A stretch of 64,000 nucleotides of DNA from NCBI RefSeq assembly GCF_044547355.1, contig NZ_JBIUAG010000031.1, forward strand, positions 1-64,000, read 5' to 3'. Position numbers and translations under genes: made by a program. Positions 33,500 through 40,862 of the stretch are shown here, in pieces. The stretch comes from Kutzneria sp044547355. GTDB taxonomy: Bacteria > Actinomycetota > Actinomycetes > Mycobacteriales > Pseudonocardiaceae. Position 1 is the stretch's first letter. The number at the start of each line of letters is the position of its first letter. The notes under the pieces are model-generated. The model ran no database searches. It was not told the origin of the DNA and saw only the letters and a list, made by a program, of their open reading frames with translations.

Positions 33500-34546
33500 C
33501 TACCGATAGGTCTCGAGCGTGCCGGTCCGGCGCACGTCAAGCGAGGCGCAGTGGAAGGAGCCGCCCAGAGTCCGCGAATGGGTGAGCCGCTGGGACAGAA
33601 CCTCCACCCCTCGCCGCTCCAGCGCCCCGATCAGGTCGACCTGCCGGTCGTCGACAATGGCCACCCCTGGCCGGACGACCAGCAGGTTCATCCCGATCCA
33701 CGGGGAGCAGTAAGCGAAGTCGCCGACGTAGCCGGTGTCGACCGGCTCCGGGCACCAGACCTTGTCCCAGCCGCGAAGGAACTCCGGCAGGTTGTCCTCC
33801 TTGACCCGCGCCGGGTTCAGCAGCACCAACCCGGGACGCAGCGGCGCGACGGTGGAGTCGACGTGCGTGGAGGCGTACAGGTCGTGCGCGGCATGCACGG
33901 TGTACCGGTCGCCGAGCACCATCTGGAGCCACTGCGCGCCACGCTGGTTCCCGCTGTCGGAGACCAGGTACAGGATGTCGGTGCCGAAACGCAGGACGTT
34001 GGCGGCATCGAACACCGGCTCGTACTCGCCCAACCGCTTTCCCGGTTCGGCGGTCCAGTCGAACATCGCATCTGCCAGTCGCGGTTTCGGGGCGGACAGC
34101 CACCGCGCGCCGGAGTCGAAGTACTCCAGCAGCAGGTCCTTGTAGGCGTACGGCTCAAGAAAGCGGGACCGCTGCACCATCGGGGTCTCGATGACGGTGT
34201 CCCCGATGGCCAGCAGCACGTCGCGGGGACAGTAGCCGTAGAAGCCGGTCGTGTGCCAGTCCGGGGTGCTGATCACCGCAGAGTAATCGACGTATTCCGG
34301 CCGCCGCACCGTCACGCCGAGATCGACCAGCGTGGCCGAAAGCGCCTCCAGGTCGTCCCTCGTCTCATCGACGACGCGCTGCGCCAACGGACCCGGCGGC
34401 GGGATCTTTCCCGCCGTGCCGTCCTCGGCCGAGAAATCTACGGTGAACGGATTTTCCTCGGAAATCGGCGCGCGGGCACCTTCGATGGACCCGATGATGA
34501 CCTCTTCCAACGGGTCCCACTCGTTGTGGACGTCAACAAGACTCAC
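33500..34546 (-). CDS. Arginine:amine amidinotransferase (AGAT/StrB1 family)
   Basis: A 348-residue pentein-fold enzyme that moves an amidino group from arginine to an amine. The C-terminal active-site segment LGGSFHCASLDVRRTGTLETY carries the nucleophilic Cys in the FHC context of glycine amidinotransferase and StrB1. The catalytic His/Asp region is read in YASTHVDSTVAPLRPGLVLLNP. Full length for bacterial members. Nothing nearby suggests a free aminocyclitol or glycine substrate, whereas the precursor ends in Lys, so amidination of its side chain to homoarginine is the simplest idea. First gene of the minus-strand run and divergent from the second P450. Confidence 0.9.
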   Translation of the reverse strand: MSLVDVHNEWDPLEEVIIGSIEGARAPISEENPFTVDFSAEDGTAGKIPPPGPLAQRVVDETRDDLEALSATLVDLGVTVRRPEYVDYSAVISTPDWHTTGFYGYCPRDVLLAIGDTVIETPMVQRSRFLEPYAYKDLLLEYFDSGARWLSAPKPRLADAMFDWTAEPGKRLGEYEPVFDAANVLRFGTDILYLVSDSGNQRGAQWLQMVLGDRYTVHAAHDLYASTHVDSTVAPLRPGLVLLNPARVKEDNLPEFLRGWDKVWCPEPVDTGYVGDFAYCSPWIGMNLLVVRPGVAIVDDRQVDLIGALERRGVEVLSQRLTHSRTLGGSFHCASLDVRRTGTLETYR

Positions 34547-34710
34547 GGATGAGAGCCCTTTCTCCCGGCTGCCACAAGCCTCGGCGCAGCCGGCACTCTA
34601 CCGGCGACGCCATCCGATCAAAGATGATACGCATCACCCGGCAGCGTAGGCACGCCGGGGACCGGCTCGCGAGAGGCAAATTCAACGCCAAGATCGACCG
34701 AACAACGTGG

Positions 34711-34739
34711 TTGCGAGGCGAACGGCCGCCGTCTAGCAT
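34711..34739 (+). promoter_or_regulatory. Promoter of the divergent P450
   Basis: -35 TTGCGA (34711-34716), 17-bp spacer, -10 TAGCAT (34734-34739), 37 bp before the P450 ATG at 34777. The 230-bp divergent interval must also hold the amidinotransferase promoter, which I could not place with confidence. Confidence 0.5.
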
Positions 34740-34776
34740 GGCGGGAGTCTGGGTGTGTCGCCGTGGGGGGGAAACT

Positions 34777-35976
34777 ATGGCCAAAGGACAGATTCCGCAT
34801 GTCCTACCGTCGTCATGGCCACCCCGACTGGACTCCGACCCCATTTTCGCGCGGTTGCAGCGCGATGAGCCGCTGGCCCGGATAACGCTTCCCTATGGCG
34901 GTGACGGCTGGCTCGTCACGCGCCACGAGGACGCCAAAGTCGTGTCCTCCGATCCACGATTCGCCCGGAACTTCCCGGTTACCGAGAAAACCCCGCGGGT
35001 CACCGCGACCCCGCGCCGCGATGAGACGATCGGCGGCATGGACGCCCCGCAGCACACGCGGCTGCGCGGGCTGGTGGCCAAGGCCTTCACCGCCCGGCGG
35101 ATCGAGCAGCTCCGGCCTCGGGCTCAGGAGGTCGTAGACGCGGCCCTGGACGGCATGGCGCACGCCGGCCCGCCCGCGGACCTGGTGCGCCATCTGGCCC
35201 TGCCGCTGCCTATCACCATGATCTGCGAGATGCTCGGGGCTCCGATGTCCGACCGGGCCCACTTCCAGCACTGGTCGACCGTCCTGGTCTCCAGCACCGC
35301 CTACAGCGCCGAGGAGTTGGACCGGGCGGTGGCGGAGATCCGCGGGTACATCGCCGAGCTGGTCGCGTGCCGGCGGAACGGCCGTCATGACGACCTGCTG
35401 GCCGACCTGGTCGCTGCCCGCGACAACGAGGACCGGCTCACGGAGGAAGAGCTCATAACCTTCGGCGTGACGCTGCTGATCGCCGGTTACGAAACCACGG
35501 CCAACCAGCTGGCCAACTTCGTCTACACCCTGCTGACCCACCCGGACCAGCTGCGCCGCCTGCTCAACGATCCCGGCCTGGTGCCGTCCGCCGTCGAGGA
35601 GCTACTGCGGTTCGTCCCGCTCGGTGGCGGCGTCGGCCGGACCCGTGTGGCCACAGCGGACGTGCAGCTGCCCAGCGGCACTGTCCGGGCCGGGGAGGCG
35701 GTGTTCATCGCCGGCGCGCAGACCAACCTGGACGACCGGGTCTTCCGCAACGCCGCCGAGTTGGACGTGGGTCGCGACCCCAACCCGCATCTCACCTTCG
35801 GGCACGGGCCGCACTTCTGCCTCGGCGCCCACTCGGCCCGGATGCAGCTCCAGGTGGCGCTCGGCTCGCTGCTGGCCCGCTTTCCCAAGATCCGTCTGGC
35901 CGTTCCGGTCGAGGACGTGCCGTGGAAGGGCGGGCTGCTGATGCGTGGCCCAGTGGAGCTTCCGATCGTGTGGTAG
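34777..35976 (+). CDS. Cytochrome P450 (RiPP cluster, divergent)
   Basis: A 399-residue P450 with I-helix LLIAGYETTANQ, K-helix EELLRF and haem loop FGHGPHFCLGAHSAR. The ATG at 34777 follows a seven-G tract; an open frame extends to 34549 but has no coding features. It is transcribed away from the amidinotransferase gene and ends 7 bp before the convergent amidase stop with no terminator between. As a second oxidase beside the precursor it probably belongs to the pathway, but it could also be a flanking gene. Confidence 0.92.
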   Translation: MAKGQIPHVLPSSWPPRLDSDPIFARLQRDEPLARITLPYGGDGWLVTRHEDAKVVSSDPRFARNFPVTEKTPRVTATPRRDETIGGMDAPQHTRLRGLVAKAFTARRIEQLRPRAQEVVDAALDGMAHAGPPADLVRHLALPLPITMICEMLGAPMSDRAHFQHWSTVLVSSTAYSAEELDRAVAEIRGYIAELVACRRNGRHDDLLADLVAARDNEDRLTEEELITFGVTLLIAGYETTANQLANFVYTLLTHPDQLRRLLNDPGLVPSAVEELLRFVPLGGGVGRTRVATADVQLPSGTVRAGEAVFIAGAQTNLDDRVFRNAAELDVGRDPNPHLTFGHGPHFCLGAHSARMQLQVALGSLLARFPKIRLAVPVEDVPWKGGLLMRGPVELPIVW

Positions 35977-35983
35977 TGGTCGT

Positions 35984-37399
35984 TCACAGGGGTGGGCGGC
36001 GGAGGTGCCAGGGGGTGGCCGACTGGTAGGCGTGGGCGACGGCGGCGAGCAGGGTTTCGCCGTGGGCGGGGCCGATGAGCTGGGCGCCGATGGGCAGGCC
36101 GGACTCGGTGGCCCCGGACGGGAAGGCGATGGCCGGCAGGCCGGTGAGGCTGGCCGGGAACATGAAGGCGGTCAGCACGGCCAGCAGGGGCACGTCGTCA
36201 AGGGACTCGGTGCCGTGGGGCAGGTCGGGGATGGGCGAGGACGGCGCCAGCAGCACGTCTACGGTGTTGAGCACGCCGGTGACCTGCTGGATCAGGCGGC
36301 GGCGGGCCCGCTGGGCGACGACGTAGTCCTCGGCCGGGAGGTCGAGGCCGAGCTCCAGGAAGGCCTGGACGTCGGGGGTGAAGGGCGAGCCGGCCAGGTG
36401 TTCGCGGTAGATCTGGGCGGCCTCCCGGAAGACCATCACCGAGGACACGGCGCCGAAGACCTCGGGCCCGGGCAGGGTGACGGGCACGATGGTCGCGCCG
36501 AGGTCGGCGAGCACGTCGGCGACGCCGTCCATGGCGGCGAGCACGTCGGGCCGGGCGGGGCCGAGGAAAGAGTCGGTGGGCACGCCGACGCGCAGCCCGG
36601 GGACGGACCACATCTTGCCGAGCGCGTGCAGGGGGTCGCCGCTGGTCAGGCCGGTCAGCACGCGTAGCAGAAGCAGGGCGTCGCGGGCGTCCCGGGCCAT
36701 CGGGCCGACGACGTCGTGGGACCAGGCCAGCGGCCGCACGCCGTCGATCGGCACCAGGCCGAAGGTGGGCTTGATGGCGGTGGTGCCGCAGAACGAGGAC
36801 GGCAGCCGCAGCGAGCCGCCGGTGTCGGTGCCGAGTGCCGCGGCGACGTTCCCGGCGGCCAGGGCGGCGGCGGAACCGCCGGAGGAGCCGGAGGTCATCT
36901 TCGCGGGGTCCCACGGGTTGTGGGTCTGGGGCGTGGAAACGCCGTAGGCGATCTCGTGGGTAGTGGTCTTGCCGATCACGATGCCGCCGGCGTCGGTCAC
37001 CCGGGTGACGACCGTGGCGTCGGTGGTGGCGGGCTTGGTGAACACGGTGGTGCCGGCGGCGGTGACCGTGCCGGCGACGTCGATGAGGTCCTTCACGCCG
37101 ACCGGCACGCCGTGCAGCAGCGCGGAGGGCCGACCGGTCAGGGCGGCGGCCTGCTCGCGGGCCCGGTCGGCGGCGACGGAGACGAAGGCGTGCACGGTCG
37201 GCTCGGTGGCCTCGATCCGGGCCAGGCAGGACTCGACCAGCTCCAGCGGCGTCAACGCGCCGTCGTGAATGGCGCAGGCGGCGTCGACCAGGCCCAGCTG
37301 CCACGGCTCCACGGCGTCCTGCGGAAGATCAGCAGCGCGGACGGCGTCAACCGCCGCCGTGACGAACGGCTGCGCCCATTCCCGGCGCGAATGGCTCAT
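35984..37399 (-). CDS. Amidase-signature-family amidohydrolase
   Basis: A 471-residue amidase with the Ser-cisSer-Lys triad visible: Lys in GVPVGVKDLIDVAG, cis-Ser in MTSGSSGGSAAALAAGNV, and nucleophile Ser in GTDTGGSLRLPSSFCGT. Hydrolyses an amide or carbamoyl compound; the substrate is not readable. ATG at 37399, 19 bp after the binding-protein fusion gene, so the two are co-transcribed and may handle the same amide. It borders the RiPP cluster convergently and could be unrelated to it. Confidence 0.92.
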   Translation of the reverse strand: MSHSRREWAQPFVTAAVDAVRAADLPQDAVEPWQLGLVDAACAIHDGALTPLELVESCLARIEATEPTVHAFVSVAADRAREQAAALTGRPSALLHGVPVGVKDLIDVAGTVTAAGTTVFTKPATTDATVVTRVTDAGGIVIGKTTTHEIAYGVSTPQTHNPWDPAKMTSGSSGGSAAALAAGNVAAALGTDTGGSLRLPSSFCGTTAIKPTFGLVPIDGVRPLAWSHDVVGPMARDARDALLLLRVLTGLTSGDPLHALGKMWSVPGLRVGVPTDSFLGPARPDVLAAMDGVADVLADLGATIVPVTLPGPEVFGAVSSVMVFREAAQIYREHLAGSPFTPDVQAFLELGLDLPAEDYVVAQRARRRLIQQVTGVLNTVDVLLAPSSPIPDLPHGTESLDDVPLLAVLTAFMFPASLTGLPAIAFPSGATESGLPIGAQLIGPAHGETLLAAVAHAYQSATPWHLRRPPL

Positions 37400-37418
37400 G
37401 ACAGTGATCAAACTGGTG

Positions 37419-38861
37419 TCAGTCGATCCCGGCAAGACCCTGCTCGGCCCGGATCCGAAAGCCCCCGGCCACGGCCTCGGCCAGATAGAGCGGCTGTCGA
37501 AGCCGGCCGGTCGAGGTCACGGTCACCGGCCCGCGCGGGCCGGTGAAACTGACCCCCGGCAGGGCCCCGACCAACGACGCCGGCTCGATGGTGCCGGCCG
37601 TCCGGGCGCCGCGGGCGTACAGGTGGATGCCCTCGTACACGGACTCGGTGACGCTGGAGACCGGCGGCGCGGACGGCCCGTAGGCGGCGCGGTAGCGGGC
37701 CAGGAAATCGCGGTTCTCCGTGGTGGGCAGGTCCATGAAGTAGCCGAGCACCGACCACATGCCCTCGGCCGCCTGGTCGCCGATGTGGTCGCGGGTGGCC
37801 TCGTCCAGCAGCGCCCCGAAGCTGCGGACCTGCTGGCGCAGGCCGGCCGCGTGCAGCTGCCGTTCGAACGCGGCGGCGTCCCCGCCGACCAGGCAGTTGA
37901 CCACCAGCTCGGCCTTGGAGTCCACGATCGACTCCAGCACCTCGTCGAAGTCGGTGGTGCTGAGCGGGACGTAGCGCTCGCCGAGCACCTTGCCGTGCTC
38001 GTCGTCGACGACCACCCGGGAGCAGGCCCCGACCGCCCGTGGCCAGACGTAGTCGTTGCCGATCACGTACCAGCCCCTGCCGCCGTGCTCCCGCATCATC
38101 GCCGGCACCGCTCGGCGCAGCTGGTCGCCCGGCACCTCGCCCCAGCGGAACAGCCGGCCCGCCGGCTTCCCGCCCTCGTTGACCGGCGTGTAGAAGTACG
38201 GCAGCCCGACCCGCCGCGCGTACGGGCGGACGGCGTCCAGGGTGGCCGAGGTGTGCACGGCGATCACCATGTCCACGTGGTGGCGCAGGTGCAGTCGCTT
38301 GAGCTCGCTCAGGCCGGTGGCCGGGCTGGTGGCGTCGTCGCCGACGACCAGCCGCAGCGGCATGCCGAGCACGCCGCCGTCGGCGTTGACCTCGTCGACG
38401 GCCAGCCGGGCGCAGTTCTCCACCGCCGGTCCGAACACGCCGGCGCTGCCGTGGTAGCTGGTGAGCAGGCCGATCCGGATGACGTCCTCGTCCGGGTCGT
38501 CGGCGAGGTCGCCGCCGAGCAGGCGGGCCAGCGGGGCGATGCTGCCGTCCTCGATCGAGGTGACCAGGCGGACCCGGGTGCCGGCCCCGTCCGGCTCGAA
38601 GTCGATGATCACGCGGCCGCGCCACGGGGTCTCGTGCCGCAGCACGATGCGCTGGCCGGGCAGGACGCGGTGGACGCGGGCGATGCCGGCCAGCGGCACG
38701 CCGCCGACCGGGAAGGCGACCCGGACCGCTCGGCCCGGGCGCAGGTCCTCGACCTTCGCCTCGAACGTCCAGTCGGCCCACCGGCCGCCGCCGAAGGCGG
38801 CGTAGGCCGCGTCGCGGGGGGCCGGCACCGTCACCTCGGCGGTGAACAGGATGTCGGCCAT
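37419..38861 (-). CDS. SRPBCC domain fused to amide/urea-type substrate-binding protein
   Basis: 480 residues in two parts. Residues 1-115 form an SRPBCC/polyketide-cyclase-like ligand-binding fold (MADILFTAEVTVPAPRDAAYAAFGGGRWADWTFEAKVEDLRPG...RVLPGQRIVLRHETPWRG). From residue 125 there is a type I periplasmic-binding fold of the amide/urea (FmdD-like) group: IGLLTSYHGSAGVFGPAVENCARLAVDEVNADGGVLG, VDMVIAVHTSA, YFYTPVNEGG. No signal peptide or lipobox is present and no permease or ATPase genes adjoin, so it probably senses an amide in the cytoplasm rather than feeding a transporter. Co-oriented with the amidase. Confidence 0.82.
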   Translation of the reverse strand: MADILFTAEVTVPAPRDAAYAAFGGGRWADWTFEAKVEDLRPGRAVRVAFPVGGVPLAGIARVHRVLPGQRIVLRHETPWRGRVIIDFEPDGAGTRVRLVTSIEDGSIAPLARLLGGDLADDPDEDVIRIGLLTSYHGSAGVFGPAVENCARLAVDEVNADGGVLGMPLRLVVGDDATSPATGLSELKRLHLRHHVDMVIAVHTSATLDAVRPYARRVGLPYFYTPVNEGGKPAGRLFRWGEVPGDQLRRAVPAMMREHGGRGWYVIGNDYVWPRAVGACSRVVVDDEHGKVLGERYVPLSTTDFDEVLESIVDSKAELVVNCLVGGDAAAFERQLHAAGLRQQVRSFGALLDEATRDHIGDQAAEGMWSVLGYFMDLPTTENRDFLARYRAAYGPSAPPVSSVTESVYEGIHLYARGARTAGTIEPASLVGALPGVSFTGPRGPVTVTSTGRLRQPLYLAEAVAGGFRIRAEQGLAGID

Positions 38862-38910
38862 GCGCGCTCCCCGGGTATCCGACCAGGTCGCGCGAGCGTA
38901 CCGGTGTTGA

Positions 38911-39249
38911 TCATCGCCCGGTCAGCCGGATGGGTTGCTCCACCCGATGGTATGACTGATGGCGATGAGTCGTGACTAAGCGTGACAGGACGGACACCGC
39001 GTCCTCGACCGGACTGGTCCGCAGGGAGTACATCCGGAACCGGCCCTGCCGGCGCTCCTGGACCAGGCCGGCCTGGCGCAGGATGCGCAGGTGGGTGGAC
39101 ACCGCCGTGCGGCCGATGTGATGGAAGGCCGCCGCGATCTGAGAGGCCGTCAGCTCCGGGTGCTCGGACAGCAGGCGCAGCACCGCCCGCCGGCTCGGAT
39201 CGGCCAACGCGCCGAACGTCGCCGACTCCGTGTCCCTCGACTCGTGCAC
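38911..39249 (-). CDS. ArsR-family transcriptional regulator
   Basis: A 112-residue winged-helix protein: FGALADPSRRAVLRLLSEHPELTASQIAAAFHHIGRTAVSTHLRILRQAGLVQERRQGRFRMYSL, the standard ArsR DNA-binding domain. No metal-binding Cys cluster, so it resembles the non-metal branch. GTG at 39249 after GGGAGGG. It lies 49 bp upstream of the SRPBCC fusion gene and probably controls it and the amidase; a palindrome lies right before its start. Confidence 0.9.
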   Translation of the reverse strand: MHESRDTESATFGALADPSRRAVLRLLSEHPELTASQIAAAFHHIGRTAVSTHLRILRQAGLVQERRQGRFRMYSLRTSPVEDAVSVLSRLVTTHRHQSYHRVEQPIRLTGR

Positions 39250-39259
39250 GCGCGCCCTC

Positions 39260-39272
39260 CCGTACCGTACGG
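39260..39272. promoter_or_regulatory. Palindrome before the ArsR gene (candidate operator)
   Basis: CCGTAC-C-GTACGG is a perfect 6-bp-arm palindrome, starting 10 bp upstream of the ArsR GTG. The position suits autoregulation. Confidence 0.35.
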
Positions 39273-39347
39273 ACCTACTACCGGCCTTACGGCTGCGCGC
39301 CGTGAGCAGTTCATCCACAACGTTCCGGCCAAGTTCACTCGATCGGG

Positions 39348-39375
39348 TTGCCGGAAAGCGCTTTCCGCCTACAAT
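39348..39375 (+). promoter_or_regulatory. Promoter with embedded perfect palindrome
   Basis: -35 TTGCCG (39348-39353), 16-bp spacer, -10 TACAAT (39370-39375). The spacer is filled by GGAAAGCGCTTTCC (39353-39366), a perfect 14-bp palindrome with the central CG typical of LacI-family operators. A second palindrome, CTACA-A-TGTAG, covers the -10. Drives the 86-residue protein gene at 39424. Confidence 0.55.
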
Positions 39376-39423
39376 GTAGACGGTAAGACGCATTCCGAGT
39401 CCGCCGCCACGGGAGGGAACGCG

Positions 39424-39684
39424 ATGCCCGAGATCTTCGTCGCCCGGCTGCGCCCGGAATTCGCCCGGGGCGAGCGCGACCGCTGCTGCCACCTGTTCCC
39501 GGCGCCGCCGGCCGGCGCCGTGCCCAAGATCCTGCACGCCTACTGCGGCCAGCAGATCGCCCCCGGCCAGGCCGAGCTGATGGACCGCCCCCGCGGCATG
39601 CCCTGCGTGACCTGCATGCTGCTCTCCCCCGCCGACAGCGAGACCCTGCCCGTGACCGGAGTGGACCTCCTGGGCATCGCGTAA
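39424..39684 (+). CDS. Small Cys/His-rich conserved protein
   Basis: 86 residues with CCHLFP, HAYCGQQI and CVTCML motifs whose Cys and His could bind zinc. The layout resembles short actinobacterial proteins of unknown function. ATG at 39424 after GGGAGGGAA. A strong promoter with an embedded palindrome precedes it, so it is probably tightly regulated. No function assigned. Confidence 0.65.
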   Translation: MPEIFVARLRPEFARGERDRCCHLFPAPPAGAVPKILHAYCGQQIAPGQAELMDRPRGMPCVTCMLLSPADSETLPVTGVDLLGIA

Positions 39685-39747
39685 CGCCAGGGCCCACCCG
39701 CTCGATCTCACCTAGCTGTGCCCGAGATCGAGATGGGGGGATCTGCC

Positions 39748-40482
39748 GTGTGGCAACTGTGGGGAAACTATCCGACGGGCGGCTCCGTCGAGGGCGAGCT
39801 TTGGGGGACCTGCCTCGAGGTCGACGGGATGTTCATCGACCCGGCCCGGCCCGAACAGCCGGTGCGGATGCTCGGCCTCCGGCCGATAGGGCCGCTGGCC
39901 GGCACGCTCCGCGCACGGAAGAAGACGTTCGGCCGGATCGAGTTGCGGCCCGGCCAGTGGATGTTCGACCTAGACGTCACCGACGTGCGGCCGTCACTGC
40001 TGGGCGATGACCTGCTCGATGTCACGGTCAAGGGCGGCATGCACCATCCCGCGCCGCTGTCGGCGAAGCCCATCTGGGACATGTGGGTGGCCGGCGGCCC
40101 GGACACGAGGAACCTGTGGACCCCGCTGGACACGGCGAAGCGGAACGAATGGATGCGGGCGGCGCTGTTCATGCGGCAACCCGGAGACGATCACGAGCCC
40201 GGCCGCACCTATCACCTGGACGGCCGCCACGTGACCGACACGCCCGGCTTCTTCTGCGCCCTCGGTGAGGCGGTCAACGGCCCCGGCGGCTACTTCGGGT
40301 GGAACGCGGACGCGGTCATCGACTGCTGCCGCGGGCACTGGGGCGCTCGGACGCCGTTCACGCTGGTGTGGCACGACTGGCAGGTGGCGGGCCGCCACCT
40401 GCCAGTCGAACCGACGCGCTATCGACGAATCGATTGGGTGGAACTGCTCCGCGACGGCGGAGTCACCGTCATGCTGGACTGA
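39748..40482 (+). CDS. Barstar-domain protein with N-terminal extension
   Basis: 244 residues. The C-terminal 85 (YHLDGRHVTDTPGFFCALGEAVNGPGGYFGWNADAVIDCCRG) match barstar, the inhibitor of barnase-type RNases, including the W/N-x-DA region used to cap the RNase site. The N-terminal 150 residues (WQLWGNYPTGGSVEGELWGTC...) are of unknown fold. GTG at 39748 after a GGGGGG tract; an earlier in-frame GTG at 39718 lacks a ribosome-binding site. No barnase gene is adjacent, so it may be an orphan immunity protein. Ends 2 bp from convergent ridA. Confidence 0.75.
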   Translation: MWQLWGNYPTGGSVEGELWGTCLEVDGMFIDPARPEQPVRMLGLRPIGPLAGTLRARKKTFGRIELRPGQWMFDLDVTDVRPSLLGDDLLDVTVKGGMHHPAPLSAKPIWDMWVAGGPDTRNLWTPLDTAKRNEWMRAALFMRQPGDDHEPGRTYHLDGRHVTDTPGFFCALGEAVNGPGGYFGWNADAVIDCCRGHWGARTPFTLVWHDWQVAGRHLPVEPTRYRRIDWVELLRDGGVTVMLD

Positions 40483-40484
40483 CC

Positions 40485-40862
40485 TCAGTCGACGACGGCG
40501 AGGGCGTCGATCTCCACCAGGAGGCCGGCGGGCAGGCCGACGTAGACGGTGGTGCGGGCCGGGAAGGGCTCCTTCACGAACTCGCCGTAGGCCTCGTTCA
40601 TCTCGCCGAAGTGCGCGGTGTCGGTGAGGTAGACGCGCAGCATGATGACGTCGTCGAGGCTGGCGCCGGCGGCGGCCAGCACGGCGTTGACGTTGCGCAG
40701 GGCCTGGCGGGTCTGCTCGGCGACGGTGTCGGCGACGATCGCGCCGGAAGCGTCGAAGGCGACCTGCCCGGCGACCTGAAGCAGGTTGCCCTTGCGGACC
40801 CCCTGGGAAAACGCGGCCACCGGGGTGGGCGCCTCGGACGTCCTGATCTCAACCTTGGCCAC
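40485..40862 (-). CDS. RidA/YjgF/UK114-family enamine deaminase
   Basis: 125 residues that hydrolyse reactive enamine/imine intermediates made by PLP enzymes. It has GNLLQVAGQVAFDASGAIV, the Arg-bearing VIMLRVYLTDTAHFGEMNEAYGEF and the FPARTTVYVGLPAGLLVEIDALAVV tail typical of the family. It overlaps the IclR gene by 14 nt. Its place beside a D-amino-acid PLP enzyme fits a clean-up role for the 2-aminoacrylate-type intermediates that enzyme may release. Confidence 0.93.
   Translation of the reverse strand: MAKVEIRTSEAPTPVAAFSQGVRKGNLLQVAGQVAFDASGAIVADTVAEQTRQALRNVNAVLAAAGASLDDVIMLRVYLTDTAHFGEMNEAYGEFVKEPFPARTTVYVGLPAGLLVEIDALAVVD

Noticed and set aside
34549..34776. Upstream in-frame start for the divergent P450
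   Set aside because: The extra 76 codons show no P450 similarity, cover the promoter TTGCGA-17-TAGCAT and lack a ribosome-binding site; the ATG at 34777 follows a run of G residues.
24380..35976. Lanthipeptide, lasso-peptide or azoline-type thiopeptide interpretation
   Set aside because: No LanB/LanC/LanM, asparagine-synthase-like cyclase, E1-like or flavin dehydrogenase gene is present and the precursor has no Cys. TfuA beside YcaO points to thioamidation.
35984..38861. Amidase and binding-protein fusion as part of the RiPP pathway
   Set aside because: They converge on the P450, have their own regulator and form a self-contained amide module. A role in the pathway cannot be excluded but nothing supports it.
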